Assembly (NCBI GenBank): GCA_905178155.1
Contig: CAJINV010000001.1
Coordinates: 11,949,832-12,013,831 of the forward strand
DNA: 64,000 bases
Origin: Amoebophrya sp. A120
Taxonomy: Eukaryota; Sar; Dinophyceae; Syndiniales; Amoebophryaceae
Direction of reading: 5' to 3'
A program made the position numbers and the translations under genes. Positions 46,730-57,511 of the stretch are shown here, piece after piece. The notes beneath the pieces are model-generated. The model saw only the letters and a list, made by a program, of their open reading frames with translations. It did no database searches and was not told the DNA's origin. Numbering within the stretch: position 1 is the stretch's first letter; each line of letters opens with the position of its first letter.

Positions 46730-47077
46730 TAAAAGTGATTCCCTTGTACTATGCGCGCTTACGGCATTTCAATGGTCGCTTCATCTTCGACGCTGGCCGT
46801 CGTTTTCAATCAACTACGACTTGTTCGAATCAAAATTGACAAACTTTTGTCTCAGTGTCGTCGCTGGTGTTCATCCTTTGCGTTAGTAGTTTGTTGAAGA
46901 GAGCTTTATTCTTCTAGGCATATCATGATCATCACGAGAGGTGTTGAGGGCCGTGCCGAGTTCGTCCTAAGGTCTCCGATGGTGAAAATTGGTTTGCGTC
47001 GTGAAATGGTTTCTGAAATTCATTGCTTGAAATCTGCTGAAACTACTAAAATCTATTGAATATAGCGAAAGACCAAG
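46730..47077. other. Intergenic spacer
   Basis: No gene or repeat was recognised in this 350-bp AT-leaning spacer. Confidence 0.55.
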
Positions 47078-47499
47078 ATGCTACACTCGGCTCTGCGCGC
47101 GGGGGCGCGCACGGTCCCCCGGCGCATGGCTCAGTTCGCCCGGACGAGGGTAAACGGGTTCCAGATGCAGCAGACCAGGACATTTTGCAAAAGAAGTGTA
47201 CCAAAACGAGGACACACGCTTGAGGTAAGCTGGTTTTCTAGTCAAGGCCACTAATTATCTTCCACGAAGTTGAAGTAAAACAAACATGACACAACCCGAA
47301 GCTTGCTTATTGTGACTGCTCCGGCGCAGCACGATCTGTATAACAGACAAATTCCTCAAACAGACCTACTTTTGTTATCCGGAGAGTGCTGTGAAGATGA
47401 TGAACCCGCTCGGATACTACTTCTTCGTCTTCATGTGCGCACAGCATCTGCTGATCATGGCCACATCCCTGCCGTGCTACAACTACTACATGAGCGGAC
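47078..47499 (+). CDS. Small membrane protein, 5' exons only
   Basis: Exon 1 (47078-47224) encodes an Arg/Ala/Ser-rich, acid-poor leader (MLHSALRAGARTVPRRMAQF) typical of a mitochondrial presequence. It ends at a GTAAGC donor. Exon 2 (47385-47499) encodes one hydrophobic helix (GYYFFVFMCAQHLLIMATSL) followed by CYNYYMSG and a GTATAA donor in phase 1. Later exons could not be fixed; a candidate begins at 47585 and ends at 47638. Probably a small inner-membrane protein of the mitochondrion, but the family is not recognised. Confidence 0.45.
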
Positions 47500-48602
47500 G
47501 TATAATTTTGATTCCTGTTTCTTTCTGCAAAGTTTTTGCTAGCATATGACAATTTTGTTACACTCTCAACTTGCGCTTCCGAGCACAGTATCGACTATCC
47601 AACGCCATCCTGATTCCATGCGTGCATACATGCAACAGGTTTGTTCCCGAAGGAGCAGGGACATACTCTGCTATGCGACAACAGTTGGTAAGGGATGCGA
47701 TGATGTGAACACATCTTCTACTGCTAACAAACCACACGGGAGCGCGCCGAAGTATGTCCACATGATACTCCAGATTGCATTTGCAACCAAAACTCCAAGC
47801 ATATCGACGCACTTTCCCGCTACCGGCACCATTGGAAGCACCTGTAGTGTGCACCGTCTGCCGTTGTTGTTGAGAGTTCTGATTCATAGATCGCGTTTCA
47901 TCTGAATGTGACTAGATGCAATACGATTCATTGAGCAAGGCACATATGCAATGATGACTTCTAACCTCGGTTCCACTTCTAATCTCGGCTCCACCTCTGA
48001 TCTCGGTTCCTTGTCTCTATCCATTGGCTCGGTCGTCTGATTATTTTTCGATAGCGCGACGCGCTTTTCTATTCGGTTTTCTCTTGGAAAAACATACTCA
48101 TTCAAGTTCGGTCTTGCTTCCAGAAGTGCTCTTCTGTCGGTTTTGGAGGTTTTGCACTGCAATCTCGGTGCTTTTGCGTCTCATGCTTCTCGTCTTTGGC
48201 CGCAACTGGCTTACCTAGGAGGTAAGTATGATTATGCAAGAGTCTTCGATATGAGACTCTGAAGATCCGAAAATTTCATGTCAATGCCGTCTAATTATTC
48301 ACTTTTTTTCAACATAATCTATAATCAATTTTTCTTGCAAAAACTTCAGGACCACGGGTAGATATTCTACATAGTGTCCTAAATATCGATATTGAGGAGT
48401 GTCTTGAAAGTTAATTTTGGTATCGCAACTGTTCTTAATTCGCATTTCGCACTTATGAATTTGAGTTTCCTTTAATTCGGATTTGTCTTGAATGTCTGCT
48501 GCTCCATTTTGCAACGTGTATGATAATGATTTCCCAATCACCCTACGTTGATATTTTCTGATGCTCATGTTTTGAGAAATTTTATGAGAATACATAGGCA
48601 AA
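47500..48602. other. Unresolved region: remaining exons or intergenic DNA
   Basis: Probably holds the last exons of the small membrane protein plus the spacer to the DHHC gene. No frame is convincing. A near-tandem T/C-rich motif (around 47962-48012, CTCGGTTCCACTTCTAATCT type) repeats about four times. Confidence 0.4.
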
Positions 48603-50369
48603 ATGAGCACGCACTTCTCCTCATCCTCCGTGTCCCATGCCTCCGAGTTCTCCTCATCTGACTTTGCAGAGGAGAGTACTTGTGAAGAACAGGCGGGACT
48701 GTCTACGAAATCGTCGGTGAACAAGAAAGGCAACAAGAAATACATTGCCAGGAACGCAGAAACTGGTTCGACCATCTCCCACCCAGGGTACTACACAGCA
48801 GAAGCAGAACTAGGACACAGCGCCGAGGAATTTGAGTATTTACACGTTTTTGGTTGATGAAAATGAAAATGAGAAGGAGGTATAGCAAAGCAATGCAATG
48901 CAGCCGAAATAACTGGAATTCTTTTGACGGGATTTTTGCATTCTTACCATTCTAAAAAAACTCAAACAGTTCGTGGACCGTAGAAGCGGGGGAAGGCCTG
49001 CGCGGGAGGGCAGCCGCTGCGGCAGAGGCGGAGGGAGAAGCTCCGATCCACCAAACGTACTACGGCCACCACATCAACCACAACATGGCAAACCAGGAGG
49101 GAAAACGGGAAGCGAGGCCCGACGATTGGGGCGGCATGGAGAAACCAAAATGCCCTGCGTTCGTCACCATGGGCGCTGTCTTCCTCGTCATCAGCTTTAT
49201 CTGGGGAACCTATTTCTGGCTCCACACACTCAGACTAAACAGGGTCACAAATCTTGGGGGAAGCGAAAGAGTACTGATTTGTTGTTTGGCACATTTGCTA
49301 AGTTAAAGTTTGTAAGTTGGAATTTTCTCAGCCTCAGGGCATTAGTCACCACTTTTTCGTTCGCGCTGTGCCTGAAAGAAATTACTGTGAAACAGGACTT
49401 CATCATCAATTGCACCGCGATCGCGAACGTGCTGACTGCGTTTCTTCTCGCGCACTACTGGATCGCGCACTGCACCAAGGCGGGGTCCATCCCAAAGAAT
49501 TACATCTGGGTCGAAGGCACTGCCCACCATTGCCTAGAGACCAAGGGAGACGGCGACAAGAGGTAATTACTTACAGCAAGTTCAACTTTGCACAAGTCTC
49601 ATCAATCAGCATTGATTATAGTCCATTTTTTGGCGAGCGAAAAAGAAAAATTTCTCAGTTGCAGTACGTGACCTGATGGTTCTTTTGCGGTCTTGCTACT
49701 CCTGCCACTTCAAAAAAAAAATCCGCTCTTCCCAGGTATTGTAAGTGGTGCGAGGTTTACAAACCCGACCGTGCGCACCACTGCCGCATTTGTGGCGAGT
49801 GCGTCCTGCGGATGGATCACCACTGTCCGTGGCTGGGGAACTGCGTCGGTTTCTACAATCACAAATACTTTATTAACACGGTGATTTTCGGCATGCTGTC
49901 CGCCTGGTTTATGTTCGGATCCATGATTCCGACCACCATGAAGGAGTTCGACCGGTTCAAAGCAGGGGGCCCGGACAAGCAGGACGCGCTGTTCTACTTC
50001 GTGTTCTGCATGATTGTCCAGGCGGTGCAGGGCTTCGTCGCGGTGGTGCTGACGGGGTTCTTGATTTTCCACCTGCACCTGATGTGCCGGGGGATGACCA
50101 CGATCGAATTCTGCGAGCGTCGCCGGTCCGAGACCGCGGTGGACTACAGCAACGGCTGCTGGGGCAACTACACCGCCGTGTTCGGCGAGAACCCGATCCT
50201 GTCCTGTTGTCCCTGCCCCTGCGCGCCCTGCGCGAAACCCAAAGGGGACGGAACCCGGTTTCGCGGCCGCTTGACCGGGCCGCCGGTGGTAGAAGGCCAG
50301 TGCATCGAAGCCGGCTCCTCCAGCGAAGATGAACTGCTTTACGCGCCCATGCAGGGCGGAACGATCTGA
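48603..50369 (+). CDS. DHHC palmitoyltransferase
   Basis: Integral-membrane S-acyltransferase that palmitoylates protein cysteines. Proposed exons are 48603-48787, 48970-49243, 49309-49562 and 49736-50369, giving 448 aa with all phases consistent. Exon 1 and the third exon's acceptor are the least certain; a shorter protein could start at ATG 49085. TM1 is [23 protein letters not shown]2 covers [15 protein letters not shown]. The zinc-binding cysteine-rich domain reads [15 protein letters not shown] then [14 protein letters not shown], with the catalytic DHHC. Two more helices ([17 protein letters not shown] and [20 protein letters not shown]) and the TTxE motif (TTIE) follow, as in the family. 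The C-terminal tail is Cys/Pro-rich (CCPCPCAPC), itself a possible acylation site. Confidence 0.93.
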
Positions 50370-53300
50370 GGACTCACTTTTTGGGGTCTTCACAACGGAA
50401 AAAAAGCGACAGCGACAACGACAAGTAGGGATGTTACGACGACAATATCAGCGCAACTGAAGTGGAATTGGTACACCCAAGAAACAAGCGACCACCCGTC
50501 AGCAGATGATGTGTTGCAGAGACCTTTATTGCAGCGCCTTCGAGTTCAAACCATGCCAGGAGGGACGTGCGATCTTTCGAATTTTTTTGGAACTCTTTTT
50601 AACGTGACACGATAGCAGTTGCGAATCATACCGAAATTGACATCTAGTAAATTGACAACGATGTATTGCCTCACTTGTTTATGCATGCAGTGGGAGACTG
50701 GCACTGGCATGCGCGTACTATTGTTGATTCGAGTTTCTAGTTCTACATAAAAACAGTTTAATGGCTTTTCATAATTGACGAAAATCAAAGCCCTTTCTTC
50801 ATTCCCGTGGAATAGATTTCAGTTTGTTGGAAATTCATGACCATGGTACACAGACAACATCACAGTTATGCTCAACGTATTTAAGTGAGTCACACATGAA
50901 CATGAACTTGCAGACGGTACTAGCTCCTAAATTTGATAAGTTCATTTTATTTCTGGATTTTGACGAAACTCGAAGCGGCCACGGGAGACAGCAAGATGCC
51001 GCGACTATTTCACGAGAACCTCCACGAGAGGGCGCTGCAGTGATTTGCAATCTAGATAATTTCGCATCTGCGTCTCCGCAGCCGACTTACGTGGTTTCGA
51101 TTTTGTAGCTCTACGAAATTGCGACATCTCATATTCATAATTCGGCGAAGTATATTTTCATGCAGTGACGAGTCGGCAAATCCAAGTTTAGTGAAAGCAT
51201 GGAAGCTACAACTACATAGATACCACAGAGATGGACTGAGTTCTATCGGATCACCTTCGGAGCAAGAACTTGTTTCATCGCAAGGAAGTATGCCTTCAGC
51301 ATTCGGAACAAGAGGGACAAAAGTTCTGCACCTTTCTTCGTGGAGGTGTGTCATGAATGCGACCCAGTTTTGTTTACGCCGAAATACAAATGACGCACTC
51401 TGGTATTTGCGTCTGTCACCTTGAGGTGATGCTGACAGTGCAGGTAACGCAGTCAAAATGTGTTCGACATGTTCATTGCACTCGTTGTGCAACGCGCAGC
51501 TTACCCTGATCGGATTGATGTTAACTACACTTGATCGGGAGTGTCGCGCACGTATCAGCGAAGTTCAGGAGGATTGCCCCGGTGTTCTTCTACTCGGCCC
51601 GAGTTTCTCAGACGGAAGAAATCGGCAGCCTGGAGCCCGCGAGCCAGGTGGGGCGAGGTCCTCCTGCGTTGGCCTTGCAGGCTGCCCGACTTTGCAGGGC
51701 CGCCTACACCTCCACCGCGCGACGGGCGGCCCCGATGTTCCAGGCCGCCCCACCGCGGGGGCCTACCGTGCCGCTCTTGGCCCGGCCACGCAACTGAGGC
51801 CCTAGGCGCGCCCTTGGTCGCCTGTGGGCCAGTGCCCGCGCCCTGTCCCTGTGTCCAGTATCTCCCCGGCGCCGCGCTTCTTTGCGGGCGCGCTACGTAC
51901 CGCGCAGGGCAAGACACCCGGCGGGCCGGCACTGATTGCGGCGATGCACCCGATGGCGGAGAGTATCCTGCGGCCGCTTGCCGCAAAGAAAGGGAGGCCA
52001 GCGGACCGCCCCCGCATGGAATGGCATGCGTGGCGCTGCGCCTTGTGCCGGCGGGCCTCGTTCGTTAACATGCCCGCGACAGGACAGGCGCCACGCGGCC
52101 CGGGCTTTCCCTCGCGCACCGCTAGAGGCGCACACATATGACCAGCGCACGCGCAGCGACCGACGATTTCTCTGGCGTATGTCATCGATGCAATCGGCAG
52201 CGTGCGCATTTTCCGCAATTGGGCCGGCGACCGCCGCGGCGGGCGGCGGGCAGGCGCCACGCACCTCGTGAAACCCGGCGCAGGGGTTTGCGGTAGATTT
52301 GGCGGCGGGCCTGTGGAAACGAGGCGGGGGCGCGCCAGGGATGTGCACAGCGCGGAAGCCCAGCAAAAGGGGCGCGCGCAAATTCTGAAGCCGCCGGGCC
52401 GGGGGCGGGTTGGGCGCAGCTGCAAGGGCGCGCGGGCCCCCCGGCGGGCGGACTGGCTTGCCACCCCGGCGCGCCAGGGGCTTGGGCCCCCCCCCCCGCG
52501 CGGGGGGCGGCCGCCCGGGGGCGTCGGCCGGCGGGCGCGGCTGCGTTTTTGCCTGGGGGCGCCTTGATAAGTTCACGAAGGGCGAACCTGGGCGCAAAGC
52601 GGACCTAAAACGCACTGCGGGGCGCCTCTTCAAATAAATTTGGGGGGCATTGCAGGAGGAGTATATGTCTTCGGAGCGGCTCGCCTGTCCTTCCTGCTTC
52701 GATGGCCCCCGGCGCGCCCCGCCGGCGCCAGCCCTTTGCTTTGTTGAAGTTGTCCGAGTACGGCCCGGCCCGCCCCCGCCCGCCCGGGCGCCCCCGGGCC
52801 GCCGCAGCGGGCCCATGCCAGCCTGCGCCGCCCTTTGATTTTGGGCCCCCCTCCTTTCCCGGTGGGCCCGCCAGCGGCCCTCCGGCGCGCCGCTGCTTCC
52901 GGGGAAAGGTTTGTCGCTAGGCTGGCCGCCGGGCCCGCCTTGCGGTTTTCTACTGTGCTGCCCTATCGGGGCGGCGGCGGGCGCGCGGCGCAGGCGGCGC
53001 CCTCGGCGATCCCACACCCACGCTGCCGTGCTCTGTTTTACTTCGGTGAGCCAGCTTATCGGGGCCGCGCGCCCCTGCGCCATTTAAGTGTTTCAGACTT
53101 GCCTCTCCTCATTACCGAACGAAAAGTGACAGGAGGAGGACTCATTTTTCTTCTACCATTGCGGCGGCGCTACTGCCAAAGCCAGAGTCATGGTGTTCTG
53201 GAATCACTTTTATCAGCCCGAGGCATTTTGATCACAAGGAGAGACGCTCGGCATCCACAGACGAGTTTGCTCCGCCAACGTCGGTCCAGATTTAAGGTTT

Positions 53301-53439
53301 CGAACTGAGCAACATCTTGCTGTTGTGGGAGAAAAGAGCTCCACTTTCAGGAAGATCTCTTAAGTTTTATATGGCTGTTTCAGAATTTGAATTGGAATTC
53401 CAATTCGGTTTGTGAGGTGCTTCTGTCGTTTATTCGATA
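50370..53439. other. Intergenic region containing a GC-rich island
   Basis: About 1.1 kb of ordinary AT-leaning DNA, then the GC-rich block 51541-53090, then 350 bp of AT-rich DNA. A 94-codon ORF at 50824-51108 contains FILFLDFDET by chance or as a relic; no further support. Confidence 0.5.
51541..53090. other. GC-rich island of unknown origin
   Basis: About 1.5 kb packed with GGCC, GCGC and CCGG words, sharply different from both flanks. All six frames are open for long stretches, as expected from GC bias, and the translations are Pro/Arg/Ala/Gly-rich without motifs. It contains C and G runs near 52487-52510. I see no terminal repeats. Confidence 0.7.
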
Positions 53440-53700
53440 ATGTTCTTCCTCTCCAGCGCACCCCGAATCAGTGGTCGTCGACGGCTGGATCTATTTGAAC
53501 GCTGGTGGCTGGAGTTTGAGCCGATAAAGCAGTGGTATGTCGACGGCGACAACGCGGGGGTGAGGCAGAGTGCACGGAAAAAGTGGAACCACTACGTGGC
53601 AAGTCCCCGGTGGAAAGCAAAGTGGGTTACTCAGGAACGTTATCGATATCAATTTCGAAAGCACGGCTACGACATGGATGTCCCCAAGTGGGGTGGCTAA
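53440..53700 (+). CDS. Small hypothetical protein
   Basis: An 86-codon frame from ATG 53440 to TAA. The start is hydrophobic then Arg-rich (MFFLSSAPRISGRRRLDLFE), like a mitochondrial presequence. The body is aromatic and basic (RWWLEFEPIKQWYVDGDN, KKWNHYVASPRWKAKW, RYRYQFRKHGYDMDVPKWGG). The composition looks genuinely coding and unlike the shadow ORFs nearby. It may be a complete small gene or the last exon of a longer one, since an AG acceptor lies at 53454-53455. Family not recognised. Confidence 0.45.
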   Translation: MFFLSSAPRISGRRRLDLFERWWLEFEPIKQWYVDGDNAGVRQSARKKWNHYVASPRWKAKWVTQERYRYQFRKHGYDMDVPKWGG

Positions 53701-54059
53701 ATGTAGTTTCTTGAAACCCGCGAATAAAGAGCACCCCTCTAATTCTCAGAATGCCTACTGTAGTTGAAGCGTGAAGATGGAAAAGACCTGTTGTGTGGAG
53801 ACTATGAGTTGGAAAGTGTTTGCTTCGTAAATGTTGCGGAGAAGAAGATCCTCCATTGTTGTTGAGCGTTGCAAGTTGTTGGATGTGCGTACTACGAGGG
53901 ATCACGAGTATGACCAACGAAGGATCTTGTCTTCCATTATGATGACGAGATCAGAACAGTGGCGCTCATGTGTGGCGCCGTGACGATCATACTGTGACAA
54001 GAACCAAAGGTCGAGTACTAGCGAGAGAAGGTGTTTGTCAGAGCACCTAAGCTGTACCA
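53701..54059. other. Intergenic spacer
   Basis: No gene is supported in this 360-bp spacer between the small ORF and the HAD gene. Confidence 0.55.
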
Positions 54060-56784
54060 ATGTCGATGTCCTTTCGCGCGCCGCCGGGACAGAAGAACGG
54101 GAACCCGGCGTTGTTGCACTTGGATCGCGTTCTCTTTCTGGATGTGGATGGCGTACTGCATCCAGCCTATCATTTGTAAAAACGTCCCCACCCCAGAGTC
54201 AAGATGAGGATTTCGCAACACAAACCTGAAAGTTTTGGGAGCCACGCATGACAAGTTGCAGGCTGTAGTGTAATGCAGTTTGGCAAGGGAAGCCGCATAA
54301 CAAATCCATCTCCTTATCCTGTTCACAGCATTACAAGTTCCAAAACACGATGGGAAATGCCTCTCATGGCGATGCGCATTACAAATGCTCTTGTGCTTGC
54401 AGATCTGCATCACAACTCTGGGGTGGGGATTTTTTTGCACAGGATACAGCCTACGTGCAGTTCGCGCGGCAGCAGTTTCGGCCGCAGAACATGCGGCTGC
54501 TGCGGGGAATGGTAACTGACTTCTTATCCAACTACAACTTTCAGTCTGGTGAGCAATTGTAAAAATACCTTTCTTGTTCGGTTGCCTCCGCCTGCCGGGA
54601 AACAATCCAGAGCTGCTTCTTCGGTTGCAGCTGTCGGTGTTACTCATGCGTAGGGGACCTGAGCATGACAAAGACAAACTGCGTTTCTATCTCAGGTTGA
54701 AGCCGGGAAGTTGACCATCGTGCTCAGCTCTAGCTGGCGGCTAAACATGGACGCGAAGAACCACTTACGCAAAGTGTTCGAGTACTACCGCGTACCCTTT
54801 TGGGTGTCTCAGACCCCGAGCATTGGCATGTACGCCCGAGCGCGGGAAATTCTCACCTGGGTCAGCAAGTACCAGCCAAAAGCCTGGGTGGCTGTGGATG
54901 ACTGGGCGCTATTGATGGAGAGCCGGACCTTGCAGGGTATGTGAATGTGAATGTGTTATACAACTTTTCGTAATAAAAGTAAAGGAGGGAGTTGTTACTT
55001 ATCCTCGTCCTCGTTCAACACCAGCGTTTGGTGCAGTAGCATTTTACTACCCTTTTCCAGGTCACTTCCTGCAAACGAATCCCAAGACGGGTATTACACC
55101 GGCCAACGTGGAGACGATTTTGCGTTTGTTCGAGGCGCAGGCGGCGGCGGCCGTGCCCTCGCCGGTGCCAGAACACCCGCCACGGAAATTCTTGCGCGAC
55201 TTAGACGGTATTCCTGAAATCGGCGGGGAAGGTGACTCTGCAGCCGGAGATCATGGAACGCAGCAGCGGAAAAGCCGAGGTACTAGGGGCTTTTTTGAAA
55301 TGTACCAAGGGATGGTAGTAACATGCGAGATGAAGAATTGCACGAGTTGTAACGACGTTTCTCTAAGTTGACACGCTCGTGCCTTCTTGAATGTAGTTCA
55401 GTGTCAATGAAAGCAATTTATTCCACAGCGACTATCGAGCGAGAGCACAACGACTGGTTGAATATGACACTGGAAGATGCAGCTGTGACTGGCACTGGAC
55501 TTTATGGCAGACGGTCCACCACTCCGAACGGCCCTGCCAGTGCACGAACCATTTCCGCCCCCCACGCAAACAGCAGCACCGGCGCTCCACCAGGCTCCAT
55601 AACCGGAGAGCAAATCTCACCTGCCGGTGCTCAGTCGCACTTACTAACGCCGAACACGCTTGGGGAGAAGGAAAGACAAGCACAGCAGCAACAGCAACCT
55701 GGTTTTCCCCAGAATTTGATGAAGAGCGCGGAAAAAATGAAGAAAACCGACGAAGAGCGTCTGCCGAGCCGGCTGCGGGCGCGAGGGACGTCGAGTCACA
55801 ACGACGCAGGCGAGTCACAACAGAATCCGCAACAGCTAAACGAGCAGTCTTCGATGCTTCTTGCGCACGCGGACGATAACGCCACCAGTTCCTCCTCCTC
55901 TCGTGGTGGCTCGAAGCAGTCCACTGGACCAGAATCAAAGCCGCTGCGAAAAGAGGATCTGACGATAAAATCCGTGAAAAGGCACGAGGAACCAAAGGAC
56001 TGGCCAAGCAGACAGCCGCAGATGGTCCTCTTGCAAGACGAACACGGAAAAGTGTCGTTCGCGAAAAATCCGAAACTCACTTCCTCAAACAGTGCGACCG
56101 CGAGCTCGCGGGCCAACTTGCAGGGGGCGAACAGTGCACCTGCTGCGAAAGGTGGTGGCAGAGGACATCATGCAATGAACCACAGTCAACTGCACGGTGG
56201 AAGTAGTAGTGCCACTTCTGGTTCTGCAACAGCAGCAGCGCAGGCGACCCATAAGCCGAACCCGTACGAGGAAGACATTTCCGAGCCCATCAGTTTCCCT
56301 CCCAACAAGTCGTGGTACGTGACGCGCAATTACAACTCGACGCGGCAGTTGTCAACCGCGAGTTCTATCGACAACAAAAACTTGCCCCCAGCGGCGAGAC
56401 TTTCCAATCTCGTGCAGCAAGAAACTCGGCTGAAGCGACAATCAAATTCGCAATTGATCGCCCGCCGGGGCAGCGGCATCGGCAGCGGGCCGGGAGGCGG
56501 GATGAAACATTCGGTGCGGGCGGCGTCGGCGTCCAACTACCCCGAAAGAATGAAGAAAATCGCAGCGGGGATCGGACTTTTTGCTGCCAGGTATAACAAG
56601 GGAGAAGAGTTGTGGACGAAAATATTAATTGAAAAGCATTTGTGTCTGGTGGTTTGACTTGCGGAGTTCTTGATAGATACTTCCATCATTTACGATTGAG
56701 AAACGACAAGCGCAAAATGAATCAATACCACAGAGAACTCGTCTCTACCAGTTCGATACCGCAGCGGCCGAGATCTACGGGTAG
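54060..56784 (+). CDS. HAD (Swiss-army-knife-repair type) protein with disordered tail
   Basis: Six exons fit in phase: 54060-54165, 54450-54511, 54696-54936, 55061-55279, 55414-56590 and 56736-56784 (TAG), giving 617 aa. The N-terminal HAD domain shows VLFLDVDGVLHP (DxDxV nucleophile motif), a helix RPQNMRLLRGMVEAGKLTIV, the motif II strand LSSSWR, and WVAVDDW (acidic motif IV). This arrangement matches the HAD_SAK family, linked to RNA/nucleic-acid end repair; other HAD phosphatase roles are possible. Residues after about 260 are Ser/Gln/Ala-rich and probably disordered, ending TRLYQFDTAAAEIYG. The first intron is introner A copy 2, whose removal at the target duplication is the only join I found that keeps the HAD frame. 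The last two introns are less certain. Confidence 0.78.
54168..54446 (+). mobile_element. Introner family A, copy 2
   Basis: A 279-bp element starting TATCATTTGTAAAAACGTC and ending in the inverted form (TATCCTGTGCAAAAAAATC when reverse-complemented). Identical CAGCC flanks lie at 54163-54167 and 54447-54451. Removing 284 nt joins L-H-P-A to Y-V-Q-F. The GT inside the left end (54174) cannot be used with either nearby AG without losing frame. Confidence 0.9.
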
Positions 56785-57511
56785 GTGACACCGAATGTGG
56801 CTTCGGCAGCGGAAGAAAAGTGTATGATGCAAGGAAAGAAGAACAGAACCAGAATTTACAGAACTGAAGTCAAATAAGTACCTAAACCTAAACCGAACCG
56901 ATTGAATTTACTGTAAGATGATGCAAAAGTGAAGATGCAAAATATGGTAGCACGACGTGGAAGCCTAGCAGCCACGTCTTTGTATGCGGTACGCGATTCT
57001 GCAGAAAGATATCATTTTTTCACTTTTTTAAAGAAGCTATGGAAAGTACTTTATGTACGTGAAGAAAAATTGCGCTTTGGCTCGCAAACGTCAGGTTGCA
57101 TCGCAACGGCCACCTGTCCTTGATGTTCTCGCAATTTTTGTTGTAGTGCCCTCTGCTAGAAAACTGACCGAAAATTTTTCCGGCCTGCCTCATGATCGTG
57201 ATCTACATTGTCACTTGCAGGACCTCGCAGCAACTTTTAGCTCCGCATTTTCAGTTTACCCCCTACTTAGATACGCAGATCTTTCTTGCTGTCAGTTTTT
57301 TCCCCAAGATATACTGGCATCAAGAACTACTGCCCCTGCTCAAGAGATGAAGTAATTACTCTCCTTCTGTTTTTTCTGCTGCTGCTGCTGCTGATAAACC
57401 ACAGCGCATAGAATGCAGTAACATAAGTTTTTGCCTGCCCGTTGAGCGGGCCAGAGGTGTTTTCTGATCAGAAGATTGCTTCGCCTGTAAAAGAACGAAG
57501 AAACACAACCA
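56785..57511. other. Intergenic spacer
   Basis: No gene is supported. It contains the (CTG)6 tract at 57376-57393. Confidence 0.55.
57376..57393. repeat. (CTG)6 microsatellite
   Basis: Six perfect CTG units about 120 bp upstream of the DDX1 start. Confidence 0.9.

Noticed and set aside
47962-48012. T/C-rich near-tandem motif considered as a CRISPR-like or satellite array
   Set aside because: Only about four short imperfect units without spacers; simple local duplication.
50824-51108. Short ORF containing FILFLDFDET, resembling a HAD motif
   Set aside because: No further HAD motifs and no coding-like context; most likely coincidence, at best a relic.
51893-53083. 396-codon open frame on the minus strand
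   Set aside because: It lies in the GC-rich island where stop codons are rare in every frame; the translation is Pro/Arg/Gly/Ala-rich without motifs.
54512-54695. Second HAD-gene intron considered as another introner
   Set aside because: It has GCATGACAAAG-like words but no convincing inverted ends or target duplication; an ordinary GT-AG intron explains it.
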